NCBI GenBank assembly: GCA_020024455.1
Contig: JAHHTU010000015.1
Location: 1-48,841 of the forward strand
Direction of reading: 5' to 3'
Length of the DNA: 48,841 nucleotides
Source: Anaerotignum sp.
Lineage (GTDB): Bacteria; Bacillota; Clostridia; Lachnospirales; Anaerotignaceae
The notes below the pieces were generated by a model. The model had not been told where the DNA came from and ran no database searches. It saw only the letters and a program-made list of their open reading frames with translations. The translations under genes were made by a program, and so were the position numbers. Positions 39,935 to 46,849 of the stretch are shown one piece after another. How positions within the stretch are numbered: position 1 is the first letter of the stretch; each line of letters starts with the position of its first letter.

Positions 39935-39961
39935 AAAAAAGAGAACGCCTGTCCTCTTTTT
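39935..39961 (-). terminator. Terminator of degV
   Basis: On the minus strand AAAAAGAGGAC-aggc-GTTCTCTTTTTT forms an 11-base stem with one G-T pair and a T tract. Confidence 0.85.
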
Positions 39962-39969
39962 CTCTGCAT

Positions 39970-40806
39970 TTACGCCTTGATATAAGCCAAGCCGACAACA
40001 CCCGGCCCTGTATGTGCGCCCACCACACAGCCAAATTCTCCATACAATACGGTTTTGTTTTCACGCAAATCCGCACAGGCTTCATATAATTTGTCATAAT
40101 TTTCCTGTGCTTGTGCATGACCAAACAATATGGGATATGTGTCATCTATACCATCTTCCACAGCCATAGTTTTCAATGTGTCATACAATTTCTTTTTGCC
40201 TCTGACTTTGCCCAATGTTGTCACAAGACCATCGGAAATGCCAATGATGGGGTGTACATTCAACAATGTGCCAATGGTTGCGGCTGTTGCGGAAAGTCTG
40301 CCGCCTTTTTTCAAATATTCCAATGTTTCCACTGCCGCACATAAACGCACTCTATGTTTCAATGTTTCCATAGCGTCATAGATTTCTTTTGCAGATTTCC
40401 CATCTTGTGCCATTTTTGCCGCAATCTCTACCAAAAGCCCCATAGACAAGCAAACGTTCTGAGAATCCACAATATAAATATCATCGGTTTCCAATATGTT
40501 TTTTGCAATATTTGCAGATTGTACCGTACCACTCATTTTGGAAGAAATGAAAATACACACCACTTCTTCCTTGTTTTGCAAACATTGTGCAAACACCTCT
40601 TCAAAAGTATGCGGTGTTGGTTGTGCCGTTGTTGGAAATGTTTGTTCTTCTCTTAATTTTTTATAAAATTCTATATTTGTCAAATCCACACCATCATAAT
40701 ATGTTTGTTCACCAATATGCACCATCAAAGGCACACACAAAACGCCAAGTGCTTCCCGTCTTTCTTTTGTCAAATCACAAGTACTGTCCGTTATAATTCT
40801 TACCAT
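39970..40806 (-). CDS. DegV family fatty-acid-binding protein
   Basis: A 278-residue cytoplasmic protein of the DegV/FakB family, which binds fatty acids and hands them to FakA kinase for incorporation into phospholipid. Typical motifs are IITDSTCDLT at the start, TTAQPTPHTFEEVF, ISSKMSGTVQSA (loop binding the carboxyl group), LKKGGRLSATAATIGTLLNVHPI and HTGPGVVGLAY. It is a single-gene unit with its own promoter and terminator; no fakA adjoins. Confidence 0.94.
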   Translation of the reverse strand: MVRIITDSTCDLTKERREALGVLCVPLMVHIGEQTYYDGVDLTNIEFYKKLREEQTFPTTAQPTPHTFEEVFAQCLQNKEEVVCIFISSKMSGTVQSANIAKNILETDDIYIVDSQNVCLSMGLLVEIAAKMAQDGKSAKEIYDAMETLKHRVRLCAAVETLEYLKKGGRLSATAATIGTLLNVHPIIGISDGLVTTLGKVRGKKKLYDTLKTMAVEDGIDDTYPILFGHAQAQENYDKLYEACADLRENKTVLYGEFGCVVGAHTGPGVVGLAYIKA

Positions 40807-40849
40807 GCTAAACCTCCCGATATGCTAATATCTTTTTGACGTTATTCTC

Positions 40850-40877
40850 ATTATAAATGTTTTCTTCGGTACGTCAA
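40850..40877 (-). promoter_or_regulatory. Sigma-A promoter of degV
   Basis: On the minus strand TTGACG, 16 bases, TATAAT, 44 bases before the start. GGGAGG precedes the ATG. Confidence 0.72.
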
Positions 40878-40893
40878 TGTTTTTTCACAAAAT

Positions 40894-40920
40894 AAAAAAA
40901 GAGCAGTACTGCTCTTTTTT
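40894..40920. terminator. Terminator of the sigma-factor operon
   Basis: AAAAAAAGAGCAGTACTGCTCTTTTTT is a perfect palindrome with T runs on both sides; it follows the last gene of the operon (stop at 40935). Confidence 0.85.
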
Positions 40921-40934
40921 ATAAAAAACGAAAT

Positions 40935-41231
40935 TTAAAACTGTATTGTACCTGTTTCTAACAAAAATTGTCCATACGCCATACTCATGGCAAAGAATGA
41001 CAGCACAAATAACAATGCCACAGCCCCTTTATCATATACCCACTTGACTTGCTCTGTATCCTGTCGGATACTCCACAATGTTTCTATTCCCAGAGAAATC
41101 AAAATCAAAGGCCAAAATTTCATAATCATTGTATAATGCAACCCCTGCCAAAATGTATGCACCAAAAACAAAAAACCGAATAACACAAGTACAATGCCCA
41201 ATGTCACTGTTCCGATTTTTCTCTCACGCAT
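40935..41231 (-). CDS. Small membrane protein (LiaF/DUF5668-like)
   Basis: A 98-residue protein with three or four hydrophobic segments: GIVLVLFGFLFLVHTFW (about 12-28), FWPLILISLGIETLW (39-53) and ALLFVLSFFAMSMAYG (72-87). The FWPLILISLGIE segment is like the membrane part of LiaF/DUF5668 proteins, which often sit with envelope-stress systems. It begins 2 bases after the preceding stop, in the sigma operon. Confidence 0.65.
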   Translation of the reverse strand: MRERKIGTVTLGIVLVLFGFLFLVHTFWQGLHYTMIMKFWPLILISLGIETLWSIRQDTEQVKWVYDKGAVALLFVLSFFAMSMAYGQFLLETGTIQF

Positions 41232-41233
41232 AC

Positions 41234-41770
41234 TTATTCCTCCTCTTTGTGCTCAATAATCTCTTTTTTGATGGGATTGCCTTTCAACATTTTCACACCA
41301 AGATATATCACACCAATCCCAATCAAGATACGGGGAATGGTAGAACGAATACGCCAAACCCAGTCATCAAAGAAGCTCGGCAGTATCCAAATCAAACTAT
41401 CCCATACAATATTCCAAAGCATCACACCACCCAAAACCAATAATATGACAGCAATGACTTTTTTTGTGCCAATATTCCAATTTTGTTTGCAACCGTCTAT
41501 ATTTTCCAAGAATAAAAATCTATCTTCTACCATATAAAATTCTTCGGGTGGCAACCCACGCAAGTGATGCACATGGAAAAAACTATACAGCCATATAATC
41601 GGCAACAACATTCCCAAAAAACCCATACCAAAAAACGAACCAACAACAATCACCAAAAAAGTCAACAACATCAAACTCAAACCCTGTTTGAAAAATCCCA
41701 TATACATTTCGCCTGCCCCTGGTATCAAAGAACAGATAAATGTCCAAAAACCACTCTTTTTATTTGTCAT
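41234..41770 (-). CDS. Multi-pass membrane protein of unknown function
   Basis: A 178-residue protein. The start KKSGFWTFICSLIPGAGEMYMGF resembles the TM2-domain opening (Gly-rich turn, Tyr/Met-rich). Helices lie at about 9-22, 30-58, 106-122 and 142-158. ATG 41770 is chosen with GGAGG 9 bases upstream; a TTG two codons earlier is inside the site. It overlaps the preceding gene by 11 bases. Part of the sigma operon; function unknown. Confidence 0.65.
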   Translation of the reverse strand: MTNKKSGFWTFICSLIPGAGEMYMGFFKQGLSLMLLTFLVIVVGSFFGMGFLGMLLPIIWLYSFFHVHHLRGLPPEEFYMVEDRFLFLENIDGCKQNWNIGTKKVIAVILLVLGGVMLWNIVWDSLIWILPSFFDDWVWRIRSTIPRILIGIGVIYLGVKMLKGNPIKKEIIEHKEEE

Positions 41771-42170
41771 ATCCAACTACCTCCATCATTGCTTCTGTCA
41801 CATATCCCGAAAATTCTGTAATGCCCTCTATCAATGTGTTTGCACCTCTTGTCACATATTCAAAAACATCTCGGTGTGGCTGTGTTTGTTGCATCATATA
41901 TGTCGCCTGCCTATGCATAGACTGCTCATAACCATGAGATTTTATCGGCAAAAATAACAAAACCAACGTTGCCGCCATTGCTCCACCAATTTTTAATTGA
42001 TAAAACAATCTTTGCCATTTGAGGGAAGGTTGCTTTTGTTGTATGATTTGTTTTTTTGCAACCTGTTGCATCACACGGCCTTCCAGCGTATGCGGTGCTT
42101 GTAACAATCCATTTTTTTCCAAACTTGCAATCATTTCTTCCAACTGTTCTGTTGTCAGATTCTGCCTCAT
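41760..42170 (-). CDS. Putative anti-sigma factor (single membrane helix)
   Basis: A 136-residue protein with an N-terminal helical cytoplasmic part (LTTEQLEEMIASLEKNGLL), one membrane helix at about 64-79 (IGGAMAATLVLLFLPI) and a C-terminal external part. It lacks a clear His-x3-Cys-x2-Cys zinc motif, so it is not a ZAS-type protein. The call rests on topology and position: it overlaps the sigma gene by 4 bases (ATGA) and AAAGGGG stands 8 bases upstream. Partner role is inferred. Confidence 0.6.
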   Translation of the reverse strand: MRQNLTTEQLEEMIASLEKNGLLQAPHTLEGRVMQQVAKKQIIQQKQPSLKWQRLFYQLKIGGAMAATLVLLFLPIKSHGYEQSMHRQATYMMQQTQPHRDVFEYVTRGANTLIEGITEFSGYVTEAMMEVVGYDK

Positions 42171-42709
42171 GGCACACACCCCTTTCCATATAATTTTTGC
42201 AGTTTTGCTCTTGCTCTGTAAATTTGCGTTTGTACGGTTTTGATATTGCGATTTTGTTCCTCTGCGATTTGCACAACTTCTTTTTCATCACAAAAATAAG
42301 AAATTGCCACTTCTTTGTATGGTGACGGCAAACTTTCGCAACAAGTTTGCAATTCCTGTTTGACTTCATTTTCCAAAACCTGCCCCTCTACGGTTTCTGT
42401 TTCTACACAATCCAGAAACACGGTTTCTTCTTGCGGGAGAACACGTCGACGGTCTTTTTTCAAAAAATCCAAACATTTATGCACCGCAATGCGGCATAGC
42501 CATGCTTTCTCATGTTTTCCATCAAATTGTTCCAAATGTGCATAAGCTGCCAAAAACGTTTCCTGTGCCAAATCCTCTGCCTCAAAATAATTGTTTGTCA
42601 TTTTATAGCAAAGTGTAAACACCAGATTTTGATAATCGCTTAGCCAAATCGCAATCTGTTTTTCCTTGTCGATACGCCCACCCCCTTTTTCTTTTGTATC
42701 CTCGTTCAT
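42167..42709 (-). CDS. ECF-type RNA polymerase sigma factor
   Basis: A 180-residue sigma-70 family protein with region 2 (LVFTLCYKMTNNYFEAEDLAQETFLAAYAHL) and region 4 (LPSPYKEVAISYFCDEKEVVQIAEEQNRNIKTVQTQIYRARAKL), lacking regions 1 and 3, the ECF layout. The only ATG, at 42709, has no ribosome site, while a strong AAGGGGG lies 7 bases before an in-frame ATC codon 13 codons downstream; the true start is therefore uncertain. Two TCTTAAAC repeats lie upstream. First gene of a four-gene unit with the putative anti-sigma factor and two membrane proteins. Trigger and regulon unknown. Confidence 0.9.
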   Translation of the reverse strand: MNEDTKEKGGGRIDKEKQIAIWLSDYQNLVFTLCYKMTNNYFEAEDLAQETFLAAYAHLEQFDGKHEKAWLCRIAVHKCLDFLKKDRRRVLPQEETVFLDCVETETVEGQVLENEVKQELQTCCESLPSPYKEVAISYFCDEKEVVQIAEEQNRNIKTVQTQIYRARAKLQKLYGKGCVP

Positions 42710-42763
42710 ATACTAAAACGATACAACACTGCAAAAATCTTCAACTTTTTCAAAAAAATCTCA

Positions 42764-42782
42764 TCTTAAACAAATCTTAAAC
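42764..42782. repeat. Direct repeat TCTTAAAC x2, 11-base period, upstream of the sigma operon
   Basis: TCTTAAAC at 42764-42771 and 42775-42782. The spacing equals one helical turn. The same CTTAAAC core occurs as tandem copies ahead of ftsEX and once ahead of the flippase-ligase gene. Confidence 0.5.
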
Positions 42783-42790
42783 ATTTCCAT

Positions 42791-42820
42791 CAAAAAAACA
42801 GACCAAATATGGTCTGTTTT
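42791..42820 (-). terminator. Terminator of the RpiR-type gene
   Basis: AAAACAGACC and GGTCTGTTTT form a ten-base stem around a six-base loop, with a T run on the minus strand, 9 bases past the stop. Confidence 0.85.
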
Positions 42821-42828
42821 CTATTTGT

Positions 42829-43692
42829 TTAATATAATCCCAGTTTGGAGAGATATTGGTCAATCAGTTGCAGTTTTGCCTCAGTGGAATACCCCATTTG
42901 TTTGCTGATAAAAGAGCATAATAATTCAATGGTAAAAATCACTGCGACATATGAGTTGAAAAATGTATTACTGTCCACACTGACTGTCAAAAGCTGTGTG
43001 GCATATTGTGCCAAAGGGGCACTTGCCTTGTCTGTAATCAGTATGATTTTTGCTCCTGCATCGTAAGCCATTTTGGCTGCCAGCAAGTCCATTTCGGAAT
43101 ACCTTGGAAAGCTAACCGCAACAATACAATCGTTTTCCGTAATATCGGATAAATGGTCAATGACATTCAAAGCAGGGTGTGATGTTTCATACACATCAGG
43201 CAACAAATGTTTCATCAACAGCAACAACATATCCCCCACACAGGAATTTGCACGTGATGTCACAATAAATTTTCGTTTACTGGCTGTAATCAAGCCTGCC
43301 GCACGCTCAAAAGATAAGGTATCATTTTGATTGACACAGGACTTCAAATTTTGTAATACATTGGAAAAATAACTTTCCACAATATCACTTTTATCCAATT
43401 TGCCGATACTCAGTTTCAGACGTTCCGATGGTACGATGATGTTGTCAGAAACGCTGTTAATCCGTTCTGTATATGTTTTGCGGATACTTTTTTGAAAATC
43501 CATAAACCCTGTATAACCCAGTGTACGTGTAAAACGAATTACGGAAGAATCACTGACCTGCAAACGCTTTGCAATCTCTGTAGAGGTAATAAAGCAAGAT
43601 TCCGCAAAATTATCCAGTATAAATTCTGCAATCAATTTCTCTTTCTTTGTCAATTTTACGCCCATAAGCTTTGCTCTGAGTTCCTCTGTCAT
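42829..43692 (-). CDS. MurR/RpiR family transcriptional regulator
   Basis: A 287-residue regulator: an N-terminal RpiR helix-turn-helix (ITSTEIAKRLQVSDSSVIRFTRTLGYTGFMDFQ) and a C-terminal SIS sugar-phosphate-binding domain (FIVTSRANSCVGDML, IVAVSFPRYSEMDLLAAKMAYDAGAKIILITD). These proteins control sugar or amino-sugar use in response to a sugar phosphate. No transporter or catabolic gene adjoins, so the regulon is not deducible. AGAGGG precedes the ATG. Confidence 0.93.
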   Translation of the reverse strand: MTEELRAKLMGVKLTKKEKLIAEFILDNFAESCFITSTEIAKRLQVSDSSVIRFTRTLGYTGFMDFQKSIRKTYTERINSVSDNIIVPSERLKLSIGKLDKSDIVESYFSNVLQNLKSCVNQNDTLSFERAAGLITASKRKFIVTSRANSCVGDMLLLLMKHLLPDVYETSHPALNVIDHLSDITENDCIVAVSFPRYSEMDLLAAKMAYDAGAKIILITDKASAPLAQYATQLLTVSVDSNTFFNSYVAVIFTIELLCSFISKQMGYSTEAKLQLIDQYLSKLGLY

Positions 43693-43806
43693 GTTCGTCC
43701 CTCTTTTCTGATTTCCTGTCCATGATTTTCAACACTTGTTTTTATTTTCGCATACTCCCGAACGCTTTTCAACATATTTCAGAAAATAATACAAAATAAA
43801 AACAAC

Positions 43807-43835
43807 TTGTAACCCTTTGTGTTATCGTTTATAAT
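43807..43835 (+). promoter_or_regulatory. Sigma-A promoter of rsmA
   Basis: TTGTAA, 17 bases, TATAAT, 39 bases before the start codon. Confidence 0.8.
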
Positions 43836-43874
43836 AAGGCGATAAGCAAGCAAATCATAAAAGGAGCTATTTTC

Positions 43875-44753
43875 ATGACAGAACGTATATCCACACCTTC
43901 CAGAACGAAACAAATCATCGAAGAAAACGGTTTTTATTTCAAAAAGAATTTTGGACAAAATTTCCTGATTGACAGTAACATTTTGGATAACATCGCCCAA
44001 TGTGCCAATGTCACAAAACAAGACTGTGTATTGGAAGTTGGCCCCGGTATCGGCAGTTTGACACAAGTTTTGGCAGAAAATGCCCGCCAAGTGGTGGCTG
44101 TGGAAATCGACACAAACCTCATTCCCATACTCTCCAAAACATTGGCAGATTACAATAATATCGAAATTCTCAATCAAGATATTTTGAAAACAGACATTGA
44201 TGCCATCATCAAAGAAAAAAATGACGACCGCCCCATCAAAGTGGTGGCAAATTTGCCGTATTATATCACCACACCCATTATTATGGACTTGTTGGAGCAA
44301 GAACGCAAAGTAGACACCATCACCGTCATGGTGCAAAAAGAAGTGGCAGAACGTATGCAGGCAAAACCAAAAGAAAAAGAATATGGTGCATTGTCCATCG
44401 CTGTGCAATATTACTGTAATGCCCATTTGGATATGATTGTGCCACCCTCTTGTTTTATGCCACGTCCCAAAGTTGCTTCTGCTGTCATTACATTGGACAT
44501 ATTGCCGGAACGCAAAGTCAAAACAAAAGACGAAACATTGTTTTTCCATTTGGTGAAATGTGCATTTTCACAGCGTCGCAAAACATTGTTAAACTGTTTG
44601 TATCACCAAGGCGATTTGGGATTTTCCAAAGAGGATTTAACTGCCTTGTTGGAAGGATTGGGCTGGGACGCTCGTGTGCGTGGGGAAGCACTTTCCATTG
44701 CAGATTTTGCACGACTGACAGATGCCGTATATGACCGAAAACAACAAGAATAA
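43875..44753 (+). CDS. rsmA: 16S rRNA dimethyladenosine transferase RsmA (KsgA)
   Basis: Dimethylates two adenines near the 3' end of 16S rRNA during late 30S assembly. The 292 residues have KKNFGQNFLIDSNILDNI, SAM motif VLEVGPGIGSLTQVLA, VAVEIDTNLI, the catalytic VVANLPYYITTPIIMDLL (NLPY), MVQKEVAERM, and CAFSQRRKTLLNCL in the C-terminal domain. ATG 43875 is used; AAGGAG lies 8 bases upstream. Single-gene unit. Confidence 0.97.
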   Translation: MTERISTPSRTKQIIEENGFYFKKNFGQNFLIDSNILDNIAQCANVTKQDCVLEVGPGIGSLTQVLAENARQVVAVEIDTNLIPILSKTLADYNNIEILNQDILKTDIDAIIKEKNDDRPIKVVANLPYYITTPIIMDLLEQERKVDTITVMVQKEVAERMQAKPKEKEYGALSIAVQYYCNAHLDMIVPPSCFMPRPKVASAVITLDILPERKVKTKDETLFFHLVKCAFSQRRKTLLNCLYHQGDLGFSKEDLTALLEGLGWDARVRGEALSIADFARLTDAVYDRKQQE

Positions 44754-44756
44754 ACC

Positions 44757-44790
44757 AAAACCTTTCTTCATGAAAGGTTTTCTTTTTTGT
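44757..44790. terminator. Bidirectional terminator of rsmA and the convergent gene
   Basis: AAAACCTTTC (44757-44766) and GAAAGGTTTT (44772-44781), then CTTTTTTG on the plus strand. It overlaps the last codons of the convergent gene. Confidence 0.85.
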
Positions 44791-45136
44791 CTAAATCTAA
44801 AATTTCATATCCCATCTGTTCCAGTATCTTGATACCGTCTATGGTTTTGTAGCCTTTATGGGCAAATGATTCTCCATTTTTTGTGCATTGTTTGATGATT
44901 TCCGCAATCATGGAAGGTTTGTGTAAATTGATAAACATCTTTTTCCCTTGGCAGATGGCATAAAGTAAACCATCATACCAGTAAAAAGGTGCTCTGACAT
45001 TGTCAAATAATACCCTTATGGTTGCTTTTGGTGCAGACTGCATCACAACCAACAGATATAAAAACCAATCATTACTACAAAGCAGCCAACGATATCCAAT
45101 CCCATCTACCACAATGTTTCGAAATTTTTTTCGCAT
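44768..45136 (-). CDS. Hypothetical protein
   Basis: A 122-residue protein with basic N-terminus, a WLLCSNDWFLYLLVVMQ hydrophobic stretch (too short and polar for a clear signal) and strands APFYWYDGLLYAICQGKKMFI. The end has the helix GIKILEQMGYEILDLDKKE. Not recognised. ATG 45136 is used with AGGAGG 6 bases upstream; the GTG just before it is too close. Convergent with rsmA. Confidence 0.6.
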   Translation of the reverse strand: MRKKFRNIVVDGIGYRWLLCSNDWFLYLLVVMQSAPKATIRVLFDNVRAPFYWYDGLLYAICQGKKMFINLHKPSMIAEIIKQCTKNGESFAHKGYKTIDGIKILEQMGYEILDLDKKENLS

Positions 45137-45187
45137 CACAAACCTCCTTATTATACTGTTTGGACTAGCATAGCATTTTGTCTATGT

Positions 45188-45194
45188 TTCGTCA
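45188..45194 (-). promoter_or_regulatory. 0A-box-like site 1 (TGACGAA)
   Basis: TTCGTCA on the plus strand reads TGACGAA on the minus, a match to TGNCGAA. It is the most distal of three matches ahead of spo0A. Confidence 0.3.
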
Positions 45195-45273
45195 AATATC
45201 GTGTTTGTCGTTATGGTAAAAATTTTTTGTTTCTGTTTGTTTTTTGATTGTTTTTTTGTTTTGCTGTTTGCTT

Positions 45274-45280
45274 TTCGTCA
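45274..45280 (-). promoter_or_regulatory. 0A-box-like site 2 (TGACGAA)
   Basis: TTCGTCA on the plus strand, an exact second copy of site 1. Confidence 0.3.
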
Positions 45281-45401
45281 CAAAAACCCGTCGGTTTTTC
45301 TCTGTCTGCTTGATTTTTTAACCACAAATTGCATATTTTCGTTCTTGTTGGTTTTTCCTTTTTCTCCTAAAATATTCACATTTTGCAACAAATCGAGAGA
45401 T

Positions 45402-45408
45402 TTCGCCA
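45402..45408 (-). promoter_or_regulatory. 0A-box-like site 3 (TGGCGAA)
   Basis: TTCGCCA on the plus strand reads TGGCGAA on the minus, another TGNCGAA match, about 150 bases before the -35. Confidence 0.3.
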
Positions 45409-45537
45409 TGTCATTTTATCCTATTATATGCCTATTTTTTATCGTATTTACGATAGTAGTTTTCATATTGTGACATTATTTCCATTTTGTTTCGTGTTTT
45501 TGCAAAAAACAAATGTCTTTTCCCCTGTTTTTGCCGT

Positions 45538-45553
45538 CGTTATTTGTATAACG
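45538..45553. promoter_or_regulatory. Palindrome CGTTAT-ttgt-ATAACG before the spo0A promoter
   Basis: Perfect 6-base arms ending 8 bases upstream of the -35 box. The position suits a regulator site. Confidence 0.5.
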
Positions 45554-45561
45554 ATATTGTA

Positions 45562-45590
45562 TTGTCATGTTCTTTTGCCTGTACTATAAT
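45562..45590 (+). promoter_or_regulatory. Sigma-A promoter of spo0A
   Basis: TTGTCA, 17 bases, TATAAT, 62 bases before the TTG start. Confidence 0.75.
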
Positions 45591-45652
45591 CAACCTGAAA
45601 GCAAAAATTTTCCATATTCATGCATGAAATTACACAAGCGGAGGGATATATT

Positions 45653-46453
45653 TTGAGTCAAACAAAAATAAAAGTGCTGTTAGCCGATGACAATAAAGAT
45701 TTCTGCGACATTGTCGTAAACCATTTGCAAAAACAAGAAGATATACAAATTGTAGCCGTTGCTATGGACGGTATTGATGCGATGAACAAAATCAGAGAAC
45801 ATTGCCCGGACATCGCCATTATTGATGGCATTATGCCACGATTGGACGGACTGGGTGTTTTGGAACGACTGCAAAAAAATCCGGATATGCACCAACCCAT
45901 TACCATTATATTGTCCGCACTCAGTCAAGATAAAGTCATTCAACGTGCTTTGGACTTAGGTGCAAGTTATTATATGGTAAAACCTTTTGATTTGGAGACT
46001 TTGACACAACGCATTCGCCAGCTGATGCAGGAACGGCCTGCCATCAAAACAGGTGCGGTTTCTTTCATGGCTTCCGCAAGTCCCGTACAATCACAAGCCT
46101 TTGATTTGGAAACCAGAGTAACCAATATCCTGCATGAAATTGGCGTGCCTGCACATATTCGTGGCTATCATTACATGAGAGAGGCAATCATCATGAGTGT
46201 CAATGATATGGACGTTCTCAATTACATCACAAAAGAACTGTATCCATCGATTGCCAAAAAATGTAATACCACACCCAGCCGTGTGGAGCGTGCCATTCGT
46301 CATGCCATCGAAGTGGCATGGAACAGAGGAAAAATTGATGCCATTGATGCCCTGTTTGGCTATACCATCAACAATCATAAAGGCAAGCCCACAAATAGTG
46401 AGTTTATTGCTTTGATTGCCGACCGTCTGCGGTTGGAACAAAAAGCCGTTTGA
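45653..46453 (+). CDS. spo0A: Sporulation master regulator Spo0A
   Basis: Response regulator that commits the cell to sporulation. The 266 residues have a receiver domain (about 1-122) with acid pocket ADD (Asp12, Asp13), phosphorylated Asp58 in IIDGIMP, and Lys in YYMVKPFD; then the Spo0A C-terminal DNA-binding domain with NILHEIGVPAHIRGYHYMREAI, ELYPSIAKKCNTTPSRVERAIRHAIEVAW and FGYTINNHKGKPTNSEFIA. The start is TTG 45653 after GGAGGG at 7 bases; an ATG 11 codons earlier lacks a site and the added residues match no Spo0A. The usual upstream spoIVB is absent. All key residues are intact. Confidence 0.97.
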   Translation: MSQTKIKVLLADDNKDFCDIVVNHLQKQEDIQIVAVAMDGIDAMNKIREHCPDIAIIDGIMPRLDGLGVLERLQKNPDMHQPITIILSALSQDKVIQRALDLGASYYMVKPFDLETLTQRIRQLMQERPAIKTGAVSFMASASPVQSQAFDLETRVTNILHEIGVPAHIRGYHYMREAIIMSVNDMDVLNYITKELYPSIAKKCNTTPSRVERAIRHAIEVAWNRGKIDAIDALFGYTINNHKGKPTNSEFIALIADRLRLEQKAV

Positions 46454-46456
46454 TAG

Positions 46457-46492
46457 AAAAAAGCGTTTGGTATATATACCAAACGCTTTTTT
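46457..46492. terminator. Bidirectional terminator after spo0A
   Basis: AAAAAAGCGTTTGGTA and TACCAAACGCTTTTTT form a perfect 16-base stem with a TATA loop. Confidence 0.9.
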
Positions 46493-46494
46493 CT

Positions 46495-46782
46495 TCAATC
46501 CAAACCTTTCAATGATGCAAAAAACAAATCCATACTATCCTCCCAGCCTCTTGGCGGTTCTGTGGGGCAACCATAATGGCTTTTGAACACTTTGTCTGAA
46601 AATTCCTCTCCGCCACCAATCAATTCCCCCACACTTGTGGGAAATCCCAATTCTGTTGCACATTCGCACAATGCCAAAGCAGGGTCTTTTGCGTGTTGTG
46701 TTTCCAGCAGTTTTTTCCGAATGGATTTATCTTTTTTTGCTTTGTCCAACAGTTCCCATAAATTTTCATTCATATTTCGCAT
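46495..46782 (-). CDS. Small protein, possibly Nif11-like
   Basis: A 95-residue acidic protein. The first part, NLWELLDKAKKDKSIRKKLLET, then ALALCECATELGFPTSVGELIGGG, has the helix-loop-helix pattern and GF-x4-ELxGG wording of Nif11-type leader domains. The C-terminal part (HYGCPTEPPRGWEDSMDLFFASLKG) is longer and richer than usual for a mature peptide. No modification enzyme is near. ATG 46782 follows AAAGGTG at 9 bases. It is 67 bases after feoB on the same strand. The family match is by eye and weak. Confidence 0.45.
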   Translation of the reverse strand: MRNMNENLWELLDKAKKDKSIRKKLLETQHAKDPALALCECATELGFPTSVGELIGGGEEFSDKVFKSHYGCPTEPPRGWEDSMDLFFASLKGLD

Positions 46783-46849
46783 ATCATCACACACCTTTTT
46801 TCTTTTGTGTTAGATTACCCGATTTTTTCATTGGCATACGATTTTTATT

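Larger units (their letters stand above)
45137..45652. other. 516-base regulatory spacer upstream of spo0A
   Basis: Very AT-rich and without a credible gene. It holds a sigma-A promoter at 45562, a perfect 16-base inverted repeat at 45538, and three matches to the Spo0A-binding 0A box (TGNCGAA on the minus strand). A 90-codon plus-strand frame at 45201-45473 is Phe-rich noise with no ribosome site. Confidence 0.6.

Noticed and set aside
45201..45473. A 90-codon frame upstream of spo0A that looks hydrophobic
   Set aside because: The hydrophobicity comes from T-rich DNA (Phe codons). There is no ribosome site, and the stretch contains the 0A-box-like sites.
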